IMG/VR virus record: IMGVR_UViG_3300020411_002472
Coordinates: 1-22,457 of that record
Source: a virus
Direction: 5' to 3' (one strand)
Length of the DNA stretch: 22,457 bases
The notes below the pieces were generated by a model. That model saw only the letters and a program-made list of their open reading frames with translations, did not search any database and was not told the DNA's origin. A program made the position numbers and the translations under genes. This document shows, in pieces, positions 7,354-19,100 of the stretch (positions are counted from its first letter, which is position 1; each line of letters begins with the position of its first letter).

Positions 7354-8726
7354 CAGATTTTAATTAGATACTCGGTTATAATAAATGGCTGTATGTATTT
7401 ATCTGCCTTCGGTTCAGTGTTTTTAGTGATTGTAATTTGGGATGTTAATCCACCAGAACCAGGAGCAAATGCTGCTCTTGTTCTCATTTGATATGTATGT
7501 GGTGTCTCAGCATCAAAATCTATTCTATGTCTATGCATTGCATCACTACCACGTTCACCTGTTAAAGTAGTTATGTTAGCTACACCACCTTCCCTAATAA
7601 CATAATAATCCTCATCAAGAACAGTAAATGGAAGGTTTGTTGTAGATTCACCATAAGTAGGACCATAGTTTGTTAACTGTGCTGAGTCAACAGTGAAACT
7701 ACCCTGTCCTCCATATCCACCAATACAGAATAGACCTAAGAAGAGTACACAATCACAATCTTGATACAATTCTGGTTCGTATGTGATATTACCTAAAGTG
7801 ACATTATCTCCTACGCTATTTGTACCAGCATTACAATCATCTCCAATAGCATCTCTAAAGTCCCAAGTTGTATTTTCCATTTCTGGACAGTAATCTCCTC
7901 CCTCTGGCCATAAACACATACTAGAAGATGTAAATCCTAAACAACCATTAAAACATGCACCCCAATACTGCATTCGGTTAGAACCCTTCCTTGTTGGAGT
8001 CTGATAAGCATCTAGTCCATTTACAGCATACTGAGACCATTGATAATAACATAATGGTTGTGCTGTATTTTCCCACCACTGACAAACATTCAATGAAGAT
8101 TTTGTTCTTTGATGATTCTTTTGTCTAGCAGAAAAGAAGTTTCCATTTTTATCCTTTTGTCTAGCTCTGAGAGTTTGCGATCTATGCATATGTGGTTGCC
8201 ATGCATTCTGCGGTACTTCATCACTAGATGTATATACACCAGTATCAAGTGTAAATCTTGGTTCTCCTCTCAAATCAATAGTTTGAGGAGGAATGTAAAA
8301 TTCACCAGTATATATTAATTCATATGGACTTGGAACGTTTTGTGCAACATTTAATCCGATACCAGATTTTTTAACATCCTCATTATTTTCATCTTGAACA
8401 ACAAGATCATTATACTGTCCAATATTAGCAGAGGTTGTAGCTCTGATATTTTTACATCTCAAATCTGGTAACTGAAATTGTTCGTCAGTAAGTGCCTGAC
8501 CAGCTTTTAAAAATTTAGTGGATAATCCAGTTCCTAAAACTGCAGCTAGTTCTGGATATTCTACAGCAAATAAAACTCTACCATCACATCTAAGATATCC
8601 TGCAGGAATTAATTCTTGATTACTAGGACCATTCGGATCATCTTCAGTCAACTCAACAGGGAACGTAATAATCGATCCCGTCATCGTTCCATGAATTGAT
8701 TTTTCTTTGGTGTAAAATGCTGGCAT
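7353..8726 (-). CDS. Tail-collar domain fibre protein with Cys-rich insert (457 aa)
   Basis: The frame runs from ATG 8726 to TGA 7353, starting one base after the stop of the previous gene (TAA A ATG); the nearest Shine-Dalgarno is a weak AGAG. Residues 15-95 show the phage tail-collar pattern: MTGSIITFP, IPAGYLRCDGR, EYPELAAVLG and FQLPDLR. Such domains occur at the ends of T4 gp12-like short fibres. His-x-His motifs lie at 179/181 and 398/400, and the protein ends PFIITEYLIKI. Its neighbour (8728-10134) has the same plan. Unusual is a Cys-rich block: ten of its twelve cysteines fall between residues 215 and 334 (for example GACFNGC and QDCDC), while the neighbour has one cysteine in total. 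Probably a trimeric fibre or pin; homotrimer and metal binding are inferred from T4 gp12 and gp37. Confidence 0.88.
   Translation of the reverse strand: MPAFYTKEKSIHGTMTGSIITFPVELTEDDPNGPSNQELIPAGYLRCDGRVLFAVEYPELAAVLGTGLSTKFLKAGQALTDEQFQLPDLRCKNIRATTSANIGQYNDLVVQDENNEDVKKSGIGLNVAQNVPSPYELIYTGEFYIPPQTIDLRGEPRFTLDTGVYTSSDEVPQNAWQPHMHRSQTLRARQKDKNGNFFSARQKNHQRTKSSLNVCQWWENTAQPLCYYQWSQYAVNGLDAYQTPTRKGSNRMQYWGACFNGCLGFTSSSMCLWPEGGDYCPEMENTTWDFRDAIGDDCNAGTNSVGDNVTLGNITYEPELYQDCDCVLFLGLFCIGGYGGQGSFTVDSAQLTNYGPTYGESTTNLPFTVLDEDYYVIREGGVANITTLTGERGSDAMHRHRIDFDAETPHTYQMRTRAAFAPGSGGLTSQITITKNTEPKADKYIQPFIITEYLIKI
7396..7403 (-). promoter_or_regulatory. Candidate T4-type late promoter GATAAATA before the adhesin gene
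   Basis: The octamer is identical to that at 1559-1566 and ends 42 nt before the ATG at 7353. It lies within the last codons of the 457-residue gene (in ADKYIQP), so coding constraint could explain it alone. Two identical matches at two large-gene starts make a promoter reasonable. Confidence 0.45.
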
Positions 8727-8727
8727 T

Positions 8728-10134
8728 TTAAAAAGCTCTGATAATGTATAGCATAGTTAATGAAGGAGTGTTATTATTAATTTGAACACTCAATGCTGTA
8801 TCTACAGATAATGGTGCAGTTGTACCAGTGGAAATATCATTTACCAAAATAGTAGATGGAACAGAAAGACTACCCCTTGCCATATTTACTTCCATTGCAT
8901 TATGACCATGAGATTTTAATGCATCATCTGCCCATTGTTCGCCATTATGATTTAGTGTGGTAGTATATGTATCTGTTACAGCTGTATTTATTGGTTGTTT
9001 CTCACCACCAAGGGCATCATAACTCATATCCTCAATATTTGTTGCTGGCATCTGATTACCTCTATGAAACTCTGGAATATCAACAGCAGAATAATAGTTT
9101 CTTTTATTATTATAATATCCAGCAGGGGGAAATGCACCAACATGAGATTGTGTTTGAATATTTGCTACCGCACGATTATCATCTTGATAGACATTTTGAT
9201 CACCACCAGGAGTTGCACTCCAACCTCTAAATTGAATATAAGGTCTAAGATCAATAATTCTAGGAGAATCTGGTATAGCAGGAACCAGTTCTAATTGAGC
9301 ATCAACAAATTGTCTGGCACTTCCATCAACCATAGTCATACCACCATCATTTTCATCATACCATGTAATATCTCTCCAACCTGGTCTAAATGTATGTGCT
9401 TGAGAATCATTACTCCTATGACCAATAGGAGAAATAGCAATATAATTTGGGCTCTCATCTTTTAGTCCACTACCAGGTAAGAACTCCATCATAGGTTGAC
9501 CAGTTGGAGTTGCAGACCAAAACTGATCAAAATCAGAATCACTAGCTGGTCTGTGACTATGTTCTGGAGTATGTTCAATACCTAATTTTCTCGGAATAAC
9601 ATATGCTGTGTCAAAGTATATCGGGTCTTCCATTGTTATACCAGTAATTCTACCAGCTAATGTAGAAGATGGTTGCATAGTAAATGTTATATTTACATCA
9701 GCATCAAGAAGAACAGGTGGTTGTACAGCATCAGGACCATTACGACCAATATATTGTCCAATATGTAAGAGATCAGTAGATGGAATTCTAGATCCCTCGA
9801 TATCAATCAACGATAATTGATTTAGATCTGGTAATCCAAATTTATCAACATGATATTCAGGATTTTTATTATATGGAAAATCATTAACTAATCCAAAATT
9901 CACTCCTATCTCTTCATTACTACCTGTTTCTGGAAATGGTCCATATTGATTTCCTAATGTTGCTGCTAGAAGAGGATAATCAGCAGCATCTAATACAGCA
10001 TTAGCTAAACTACAGATAATCCAACCTTTTGGAATATCCTCCATGCGATCTCCTTGACCCGTACCGCCCGTCCAAGGTATAATAGTACCTATTGGGGCGA
10101 TCTTACTTGCTTTTACTCTATTATAGAATGTCAT
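8728..10134 (-). CDS. Tail-collar domain fibre protein, gp12-like (468 aa)
   Basis: The frame runs from ATG 10134 to TAA 8728, three bases after the giant gene's stop, with AGAGG at 10147-10143 spaced 8 nt from the ATG; this start is secure. Residues 13-105 give a clear collar domain: IAPIGTIIPWTG, DIPKGWIIC, DYPLLAATLGNQYG and FGLPDLN. His-x-His motifs lie at 192/194 (EHSHR) and 409/411 (SHGHN), and the C-terminus is LYIIRAF. The distance from the last motif His to the C-terminus is 57 residues, the same as in the next gene, which supports common descent. In T4, gp12 forms the short tail fibres and its His residues bind metal on the trimer axis. By analogy this is a baseplate-attached fibre. 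A cyanophage short-fibre or tail-pin name would be a guess. Confidence 0.88.
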   Translation of the reverse strand: MTFYNRVKASKIAPIGTIIPWTGGTGQGDRMEDIPKGWIICSLANAVLDAADYPLLAATLGNQYGPFPETGSNEEIGVNFGLVNDFPYNKNPEYHVDKFGLPDLNQLSLIDIEGSRIPSTDLLHIGQYIGRNGPDAVQPPVLLDADVNITFTMQPSSTLAGRITGITMEDPIYFDTAYVIPRKLGIEHTPEHSHRPASDSDFDQFWSATPTGQPMMEFLPGSGLKDESPNYIAISPIGHRSNDSQAHTFRPGWRDITWYDENDGGMTMVDGSARQFVDAQLELVPAIPDSPRIIDLRPYIQFRGWSATPGGDQNVYQDDNRAVANIQTQSHVGAFPPAGYYNNKRNYYSAVDIPEFHRGNQMPATNIEDMSYDALGGEKQPINTAVTDTYTTTLNHNGEQWADDALKSHGHNAMEVNMARGSLSVPSTILVNDISTGTTAPLSVDTALSVQINNNTPSLTMLYIIRAF

Positions 10135-10137
10135 TGA

Positions 10138-13100
10138 TTAGACCTCTTTTAACCACCATCCTTGTACGGAGGAAGAAACGATAGTGCCTTGTGAATCTGT
10201 TGCTCCTAGGTAAACCAGAGTAAATCCAGCATTTGCTGTTTGTACTACCAATTCACCAGAATTATATGGAGTTGTACCACCCAATCCAATTGTAGTTCCT
10301 CCAGCATCTCCTTGTACTTTAGTATTTGGAGTTAATGCTCTAACAATTAGCATTGTGTCGTAACTTAAGTTACCACCAACTTCAACGAATCTTACTTCAT
10401 CTCCTGTAATTGGATTTTCAGGTAAGTAACAGATCAAGTTAGTCTGATTACTTACATTAGCAAAGTATGTGACGTTAGCTTCTAGGTTTAGATCAGCAGC
10501 GTCAGATCCAGAAGAGATATAACGTGCATGTCTACCACCAGTCTTGGTGTAGTAGTTACTAATACCAAAAGCATCAATAGAATTATCTCTATTAATGATA
10601 AAGGAATCAGCACCATTAATTCCTAAGTTATTTAACTGGAATTGTGGTGTCTTAGATGGTATTTCAGATGCTAAACCAACAATTTTTAATGAATTGCCGA
10701 TTTCTGCATCACCATCGTTATCAACTTTAAATGTTACTTGATTTCCAATAAGTAGAACATCTTCTGGACCTGAACCAGAGTAAAGTTTGAAATCACCTCT
10801 ACCAAGAACACCAGCGTCAAAGTAGATAGTACCAGAGTGATCTGCGTGACCATCATCATTAATAATTTGTAGGATGTTAGTTTGACCAACAGAATCCTTC
10901 ATGGTGAATATACCACCATACATTGTCATATCCTTATTAAGGATTAGATCACCATTTCTGTGTGTAGTAGAACCATCAAGGATAGTTTCATCCATGGTAG
11001 TTGTATGAACCTTACCTGCTAGTCCACCATTTACATAGAATATTTCATTAGAATCATTTACCTTATCATATAAACGGAACCAGTTTAAATAATCAAACTT
11101 AGTTTGTGCAATTCTACCATTGTCAAGAATGACAGAACAGAAATCAGCACCACCACGTAGTCTTGTTTGAATGTCAACTAGGTTAGATGTCTCAGAGTGT
11201 TTAAGAATTCTCTGTACTGTTGTTGTAGTAGCTAGATAATCGGTTAATGCATTAGCAGTTGTTCCTTCCTTAGCTGGTAGACATCTTAGAAGTTTACCTG
11301 CTACATCAACTGCAGCAACTTCCATGATCTCCCATTTGGGTTGTGTACCACCACCACTAGGTGAGTAAACACCACCATTTGCAATCGCAGTTACATCACC
11401 AACAACAACTAGATCACCTTCAGCAAATCTACCAGTTCCTTCACCAATAGAGTTAACTGTTAGATAAACAGAACCAGCAATGGATCCAGTAGCAGCATCT
11501 ATAGATAAAGTGGTATTAGGACCATTACCCTGTATAACCTGAGGATCTAACCAATAAGAGTAAACTCTAATATCAGATTCATTACCAGAATATCTCGCAG
11601 TTGTAGTAGCAATAGCTTCAACATCAGGAAGAACTCTCTCAATATCTAATCTTCTATACTGATTACCAATTTCCATGGTAGCAGCACATGTATCAAAGTA
11701 TAGAGTGTTCTGATCATTACCGTTTTGAATGATAAACTCTTCATTCCTAACAACCGTGAAGCTAATATTAGTTAATACAGCATTAAGAACAATTGGTTTA
11801 GTAAGTTTGATTTGATTAGCATCAATCTCCTCAATTCTAGTATCACCAAACATTGTTGCGGTAACAGTACCAGTGAACCTGACAGTATCACCAATTTGAA
11901 CCTTAGCAATGTCAGCAGGACTGACGTTAGTAATATATCTGGTTATTTCCTCATTAGCATTTGGTGTTAGAGTACCAATGATTGTTCCTCTGTTAATAGT
12001 TCCACAACCACCTTCAAGTCTTAATTGACCTTCAAGAATAGTGTCACCACCAATGTAAGTATCACCAGTTACAGAATCAATAGTGAATACATTACCAGCG
12101 TCACCTAAAGAACAATCTTTAGAGACTGTGAACTTCTGAACTTCAGCAGATAATGGTGTAACAACCTTAATTACTTCACCAAAGTCATCTATACCATCAC
12201 CAGCTGGTACACCATCATCACGACCAATAACAACATAATCTGTGTTTGTTAAATTACCACCAAACTCAGCAAGATATACATTGTCCTGAGGACCATTACC
12301 ATCAAGTGCCTGTTCTGTCCATGTGGCATCAAACTGAACATTAACTCTGTAGATAGGTGTATTATCTGGATGAGTGTCAAGAACAGTAGTGAATGTACCA
12401 ATAGGTTGACGCTTAACCTTTACAAAGTAAGGTGATACGTTAATTCTTGTTAATTCAAGAATCTGTACAAGTTCAGGATGCTCAGTAGCACTATTAACAG
12501 GACTATCAATTAAGAGATAATCGTTAGTAGCAAAGTATGGATCACCGTTAGCTTTAACTGGTGAATTTGCTAAAGGTAGATAATATTCATCACCAGTTAA
12601 TGCAGGTAAATCCTGTGGTTCAACCACTGGGCTTCCACCAAGACCAGTTTCTGCATTCTGGAAGAATGAACTACCCCATGGTCCATTACCAGCAGTATCA
12701 ATTTCATTGTATCCTTCATCAGTAGGAGCTACAACGATAACATTCAGAATGTCAACATTCTTATTGAATAATGTTTGACTGATAACACCATCATCATGAG
12801 GATTGATTGTAGAACCAAGTTGTCCTCTTTCACCTAAGAATGAGAAGGAAGCAACACCACCACATAATGTGATATTACTATCAAACTGTGCAGATGCAAT
12901 AACTTTTAATTGGTTATTGACTGTAGTTGTACCACCTTGACCTGCAATATTAATCTCAGATGCATTAGTTGCAAAGTTAAGGATTGAAGGACCACCAGTA
13001 TTAGATAAGAAATCAACTTGTGATGCTTGTGACTTAAGTGATACAGTGTCACCAATTCCTCTACGGAATCCGAGCCACATATCACCATCAACTCTGAAGT

Positions 13101-16100
13101 TTCTAGTCTTAACTTTAGTGTAAGATAGATCTTCGTTGGTATTGGTGTATGCACCACCAATCTCTACCTTAGAGATCTCTGAAGTAAGAGTCTCAGGAAC
13201 AGTACCTATAAAGATGTTACTGTGTAAAGAAGCAGTACCAATATTGATGAAGTGATCACCAGTTACATTATTGAATAGGTTAACTGTCTGAGTAGCAGTT
13301 CTACTATTACCAATATTAATAAATTGTGCATCACCAGCAATATTGATTGTACCTTCAAATGAACTATCAGTTACAAGATTAAATGTACCCGTTGTCTGTG
13401 ATGTTCTGATTTCAGCAGTTGTACCGTCATCACCATTGACTTCGATATCATGCTCAAACTTAGCATCATCAGTAAATCTAGATGTACCGTCAACAACGAA
13501 TGCTCTATCAAGTTGAGAATTATCAACGTTAATACCAACACGACCATTGTTTGTAGTAGCTACACGGAAGACTGCTTCATCAGTTACAGTAGAACTATCA
13601 CCACCAACTACAAATGCATCATCAATAGCAGTCTTATCACGATCAGCATATAAATCATGCCCTAAGAAATCACCAGTTTTTCTACCACTAATGTATGCAT
13701 TACCAACAACATCAAGGTTTGCACGAGGATCAGTGTCAATAGAAGTAAATGCAGTTTTATATGCTTCCTTAGCAGCACGAACAACAGTGTTGATACCTAA
13801 CTTGTAGTCACCAATAGTCTCTGTTTCAGTTCTAAGTGCCTCAGCACCAATGACTCCAAGTTCCTTAAAGTTAGAGTTAGAGAACTCAATAGTAGGAACA
13901 TCAGCACCTACTGCAGTTCCAGAGATAATAGTCTCCCAAGGTTGTGAATCCTGTGGAATTAGGTCAATAACTTGGAAATGACAGTAGTTATTAGATGGAT
14001 TAAATGCATCACCAGGTTTGTTGTATACTTGCCATGTTAGATTTAATCTAGGATCATAGTAGAAGTTCTTGATTCTAATCTGTGATGCAGTTGTGATACC
14101 AATATCAGTATTTGATAGAGCAATGCCAGTATTAAAGTCTCTGAATGAAAGTTTAACAACGTTTGTTCCATCAAATACAATATTATCAATACTATCAGCA
14201 CCAATCTGAGTAAAGTAGTTAGAGAATATCCATGCAAGAGATCCACTCTTACCAACTTCAGATCCCTTGAGTAGCATATCGCCAGGTACAGGGGATACAC
14301 CACCGTAGCTAATAGTTTGAGATACATCAATTGTGGTTCCACCTTGAGCAATCAATGGAGATTGATTAGGAGTAGCATTAGATGCAATACCAGAAACGGT
14401 ATGAGTCTGCATCATATATGCTTGACCATTTCCTCTAGCATTAAATCCAAAGATAGCAGACTGTATTCTGTTCTTACTAATTCTTATATCACCCTCAGTA
14501 GGAGGTGCGAATGAAGTTCTATCTAATTGCTGATCCTGTTCTAATTGTGTTACAGGATCAATAGAAGATACATTAGAACGAATGATTAATGCATCACGTT
14601 GCTGTGTTAGATCAGCATCCTGAATTGCAATAGTAATTGGTGATTCAAATGTATTGACTAGCTCACCATTACCACCAACAACTGTAATATTCTGGTTGAA
14701 TGTTACAGGAGTATCGAAGGTAGTAACTAGACCTCCAATTGTATCATCCTCATCTCCATCATCTACAAGACGTGCAGAATCGATGAATGTTTCTTCACCT
14801 GTGATAGCATTGATTCTTCTGTTACCAATATACAAGTCACCTTGTGAATTGATACCTGTGTAGAATACAATACCAGCATCTTGCTTCTTACTCTGTGCGT
14901 AGAAGTCTTCTTCAGGTGTTAATACAACTTCCTGTCTAGCTGGTAGACCAGTTGAGTAGTTACCTGGACCAAAACCAAGATATTCAAATGTATGGTTACC
15001 TGCACGAGCAATAGATGGTCGTCTAAGTTCAACATAGTATTTCTGATCTACAAGAACTGTGCTGTCACCAGAAATAGAGATTGTACGATCTTCAGATCCA
15101 GAGGTTGCATTACCAGGTTGTGCCTGAATTGCATTTTTACCAGTGTAAGAATTAAACAAGAATGCAGGTTGTTCTGTAAGGTCTGCAACCATTTCTCTGG
15201 TTGTAGAATTCTTAAAGTCGTTAACTGTAACTAAACCATGTGTATAGTTGTCAGCAGCAGAATATGCTTGTGGTGGATCAATTAATCCAGCATAGTAATC
15301 TTTCTCTTCTTGTGATGTACCAGACTTCTTAAACCAGAGAGGATCATTTCTATAGTTTAGAGGATATAGCTTACTAACTGGTTGAGAGAACTTAAACTTC
15401 TTGAAGTTATTAGTTACACCAGCACCAGTTGGGAATGGAGAAACGTTACCACGAAGTGCAGTTAGATAGTAAATACCATCTTGCTGACCTGCGATACGTT
15501 TCTGTAGTGTCTCGTAACCGAAGATGTAGAATGTATCTTCAATAATTCCTGCATCCTCAACACTATCAACATAGTATTCAACACCAGCATCATCTTGAAT
15601 ACGATCACCTGGTGTGATAGTATAAACGTTTGCGCCGTTTTGCTTGTAAAAATACTGCGGATTATTTTTTGCGATTTGCTGTTTTAGAGGAAGCGATTTG
15701 CCCATGTCCTGATCCTCAAGCATGTCAGCAAAAACATTACCTTGAGTAAATCTTGTGTTAGCATACTCACTGTACTCTAGATCACCACCACGAATATTCT
15801 TGATGATAATGTAATGATTACCATTTACAGTGTAATATGCATGAACGTTAGCTAAACCAGAAGAATTACCAGCAAAACTAATAGCATTAGGAGATCCTGA
15901 AGTATTATCTACCTTACTGGTTACAAAGTTACCACCCTGAGGAGAAGTAATCTTAACTGTAGTAAATGTCTCATTTCTCAATCCAGGGAAGTTTCTAGTA
16001 TCAACAGCATGGTCATATAGATTCAACTCAAGATACTTGATATTAGGATCTAGAACATCTTCTACATAACGACCAGATTGAATAGTTGCCTGAATACCAG

Positions 16101-19100
16101 AGCTAAATCTTGCGAATGCTCTATACTCAATACCTGCTCCAGTTTGATCTTTCTTAAATGGATCATATTGTGCATCTACATTAAGAGTATTAATCCTAAA
16201 GTCATCTGCATCGTATCCAATATATTCTCCTGCTTGTACTGGGTTCTCAAAACGAGCACCATATACTGTACCAACAACAGGTTTTAATAGAACCTTCTGA
16301 GGTACTAGCTTACGTGTGTCATCCGTTCTTGTCTTAAGAACAAATCCATTAATAGGATCTCTTGCGTTCTCAAGATACTTAGGAATGACCATACGAATCT
16401 TGTATGTTCTGTCATCTGCCTCACGATTATCTTCTAGACGCTCATACCACGCATCAGTGGTTCTTTGTCTATCAGCATAATCTGTCTCATTAAGTCTCCA
16501 GAAGATATTATTTGTAGGATCACTAACACCAGTTACCTGATCCTTACACTGGATGTACCACTTACCATTACTTGCAGTAGCATCAGTGAAACTAGGATCG
16601 AAACGCATTGGCGAACGACGCTTGTTAGCATAAACATTAAAGTCTAATCCTTCCTGACCAGATGCAAATGTAATTGGATTTACATCATTAATTGCATCAG
16701 CATGTGTCTTATGAAGTGTGAATGTCTTATTGTTCTGATAACGAGTGAAGAATTCAATGTTAGGATTTATTCTGCCATAATTAGAATCGCTAGTGTCAGT
16801 AACAGCAACCTGAGAATCATTAGCATATGTCTGTGCTACTAGAGGTAGAACTCCACCCTCAACAGCTCTAATGAATGCCTTTTGTGATGTAGTACCAGCA
16901 TTAGGAATATCAAAGATGTTAGATACTGTTGTTTCAATACCAGCATAAACTGAGTCGCTAAAGGAACCAGTATAAGCATGTAGATCATACTTGTCATCAA
17001 GAACGAATTGATAAAGATCAATCTCAACATCCTTATCGATGCTGTCAGTCTCAGATGAATAGATGTAGATACCAGATGCTGCATTCTCTCTAGAGGTTGC
17101 AAGCATCAATCTAGTCTGATCACTACCATCGAAGAATGATGTACCACCATAGTTCTCAGGTTGTGTAACTCTACCTGGTGCAATTACATAGTATGTTCTG
17201 TTAGTCTCAAATCCATTAGGTAGTCTAATAAGACGCTTATCAACATCAACATACTTACCTGTGACTTGATCAAAGCGAGGACGTGGAACCAATCTAACTG
17301 GTGTACCAGTTTCAAAGTCATGTGGGTTAGAAGGACCAGCACCAGAGATGTCAATAGTAAATACTGTAGCTCTAGATGCAAGAAGTGCAGTGTTAACTGT
17401 CTGTTCTGATCTTACAACTGTTCCTAAACCACTGTTAATAATAGTAGTGATGTTACCAACTAATGTTTCGATTGCATTAGCAGTACCAGAACACTCTCTG
17501 TTTGTGGATGATACTGTAGTGTCAGCAATAATATCAGGACCTTCTGATTCAGGACCAACAGTTACAGTATTTGGTAATGTGTCTGCCCAGATACCTTTTT
17601 CATATACAAAGTATAATTCAGTTGTAGTGCTGTTCTGTAAAGCATTGACTGTGTTACCTTCACTTAGTCTAGAACCATTAACACCAAGTTCAATCTGTGT
17701 ATTACTAATAATGTTCTTGACATATGTACCAGCAGGGATATTAGATACTACCTGAGTAGCACCATCCTGTAATAGTCCATTAACATATGCAGGATTAACT
17801 GGATCAGTGTCATCATATTCCTTGACACTCATACCAATGATGATGCCACGAGTATCGTTAACATCAACGATTGCACTACCAGCAGTTGTTGAACAATTGA
17901 ATGCAAGAACATCAAAGTTCCTCATAGCTGCAGTTGCTATCTGTCCAACATAGTTCCATGCATCTAATGTTTCTGTCTTCTCACCTTGAATATACTCTAG
18001 GTTGTTACCAACATAGTATGCTTCACCAGCTTGGATACTATTAAGGTTACCACCGAGTCTAAGGTCATTAACGATAGCATCAACGATGTAAGTAACATCA
18101 CGGAAACACTTGGATGCTTCGTTATTAATTGTGAAGTCACCTGTGTTAAGAGGAGGTAGACCAGCAAGTGTACCACCATTGATTGCATCATTGAGAATAT
18201 CAAATAATGTCTCAATAGATGCACGAACGTTAGCACAATCCCACTCACCATTGTTTAGAGGTGGTAGATTGTTTAAGTTACCTTCACTAAGTGAATTACA
18301 TGCAATGTCAACCAATGCGTTAACAGTTGCAAGAACATCAGAACAGTTACCATCTGCATATGCAGTAGGTCTGTACTTACCAGATGCTCTAGGATATGCA
18401 TGTGTAAGAGTATTCTGATCTTTAGTACACTTAAAGACGAGAGATTCATCCTTAAGTTTAACGCTAGTACCAATAGCTAAACTATGAGCACCAATCGTTA
18501 GAGCAATAGATCCAGTTGCAGGATCATATACTGCGTTAGATACGTTATGCTCAACTAGAGGAGATGCACCAACGTTAATTGTAATTGAATGTGAAGTTAC
18601 AGCAGTTGGGTTAACGTTTGCACCAGCAACAGGATCAGTTCCAACACGAGGATATGTCTTAGTGGTTGTATCTCTACCCATGTCACATGTGAATGTGAGT
18701 GAGTTATCATCGAGAGATATCTGATCACTAGTGGTTACACCATGTGCAGATCCAAAGTATAGAGTTAGAGCACCAGTTGCAGCATCGTATGTTGCATTAG
18801 TTGGTGTTAATGGACTACCGTTAACTACGTTAACAGAATTTGCAGATGCACTTACAAATGTATGAGCATAAGCACCACCAGATACTACAGCACCAGCAGT
18901 TGCACCAATGAATGTGTGTGGATATTGATCTTGAGATGCAGATGCACCAACGTTAAGTGTAATAGAAGTTGCAGTTGCACTAACAATATTAAGTGCCTTG
19001 TTCCATGCAGGGTCAGCATTGTCTTGTGTTGTTCTAGTTACACCATCAAGGTTACCAACACCAGCATCAGTTCCGATTGCCTGTATGATGATGTCCATCA

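Noticed and set aside
7351-7355. Programmed frameshift at the TGATG junction
   Set aside because: The overlap is a standard stop-start arrangement, no slippery heptamer is evident, and both proteins have complete ends.
8985-8992. AATAAATA late-promoter-like octamer on the minus strand
   Set aside because: It lies inside the 468-residue gene about 260 nt before the next start, so coding sequence explains it.
17348-17755. 135-codon plus-strand frame
   Set aside because: It lies antisense within the continuous giant gene, has no Shine-Dalgarno or recognisable protein character, and follows the codon periodicity of the real gene.
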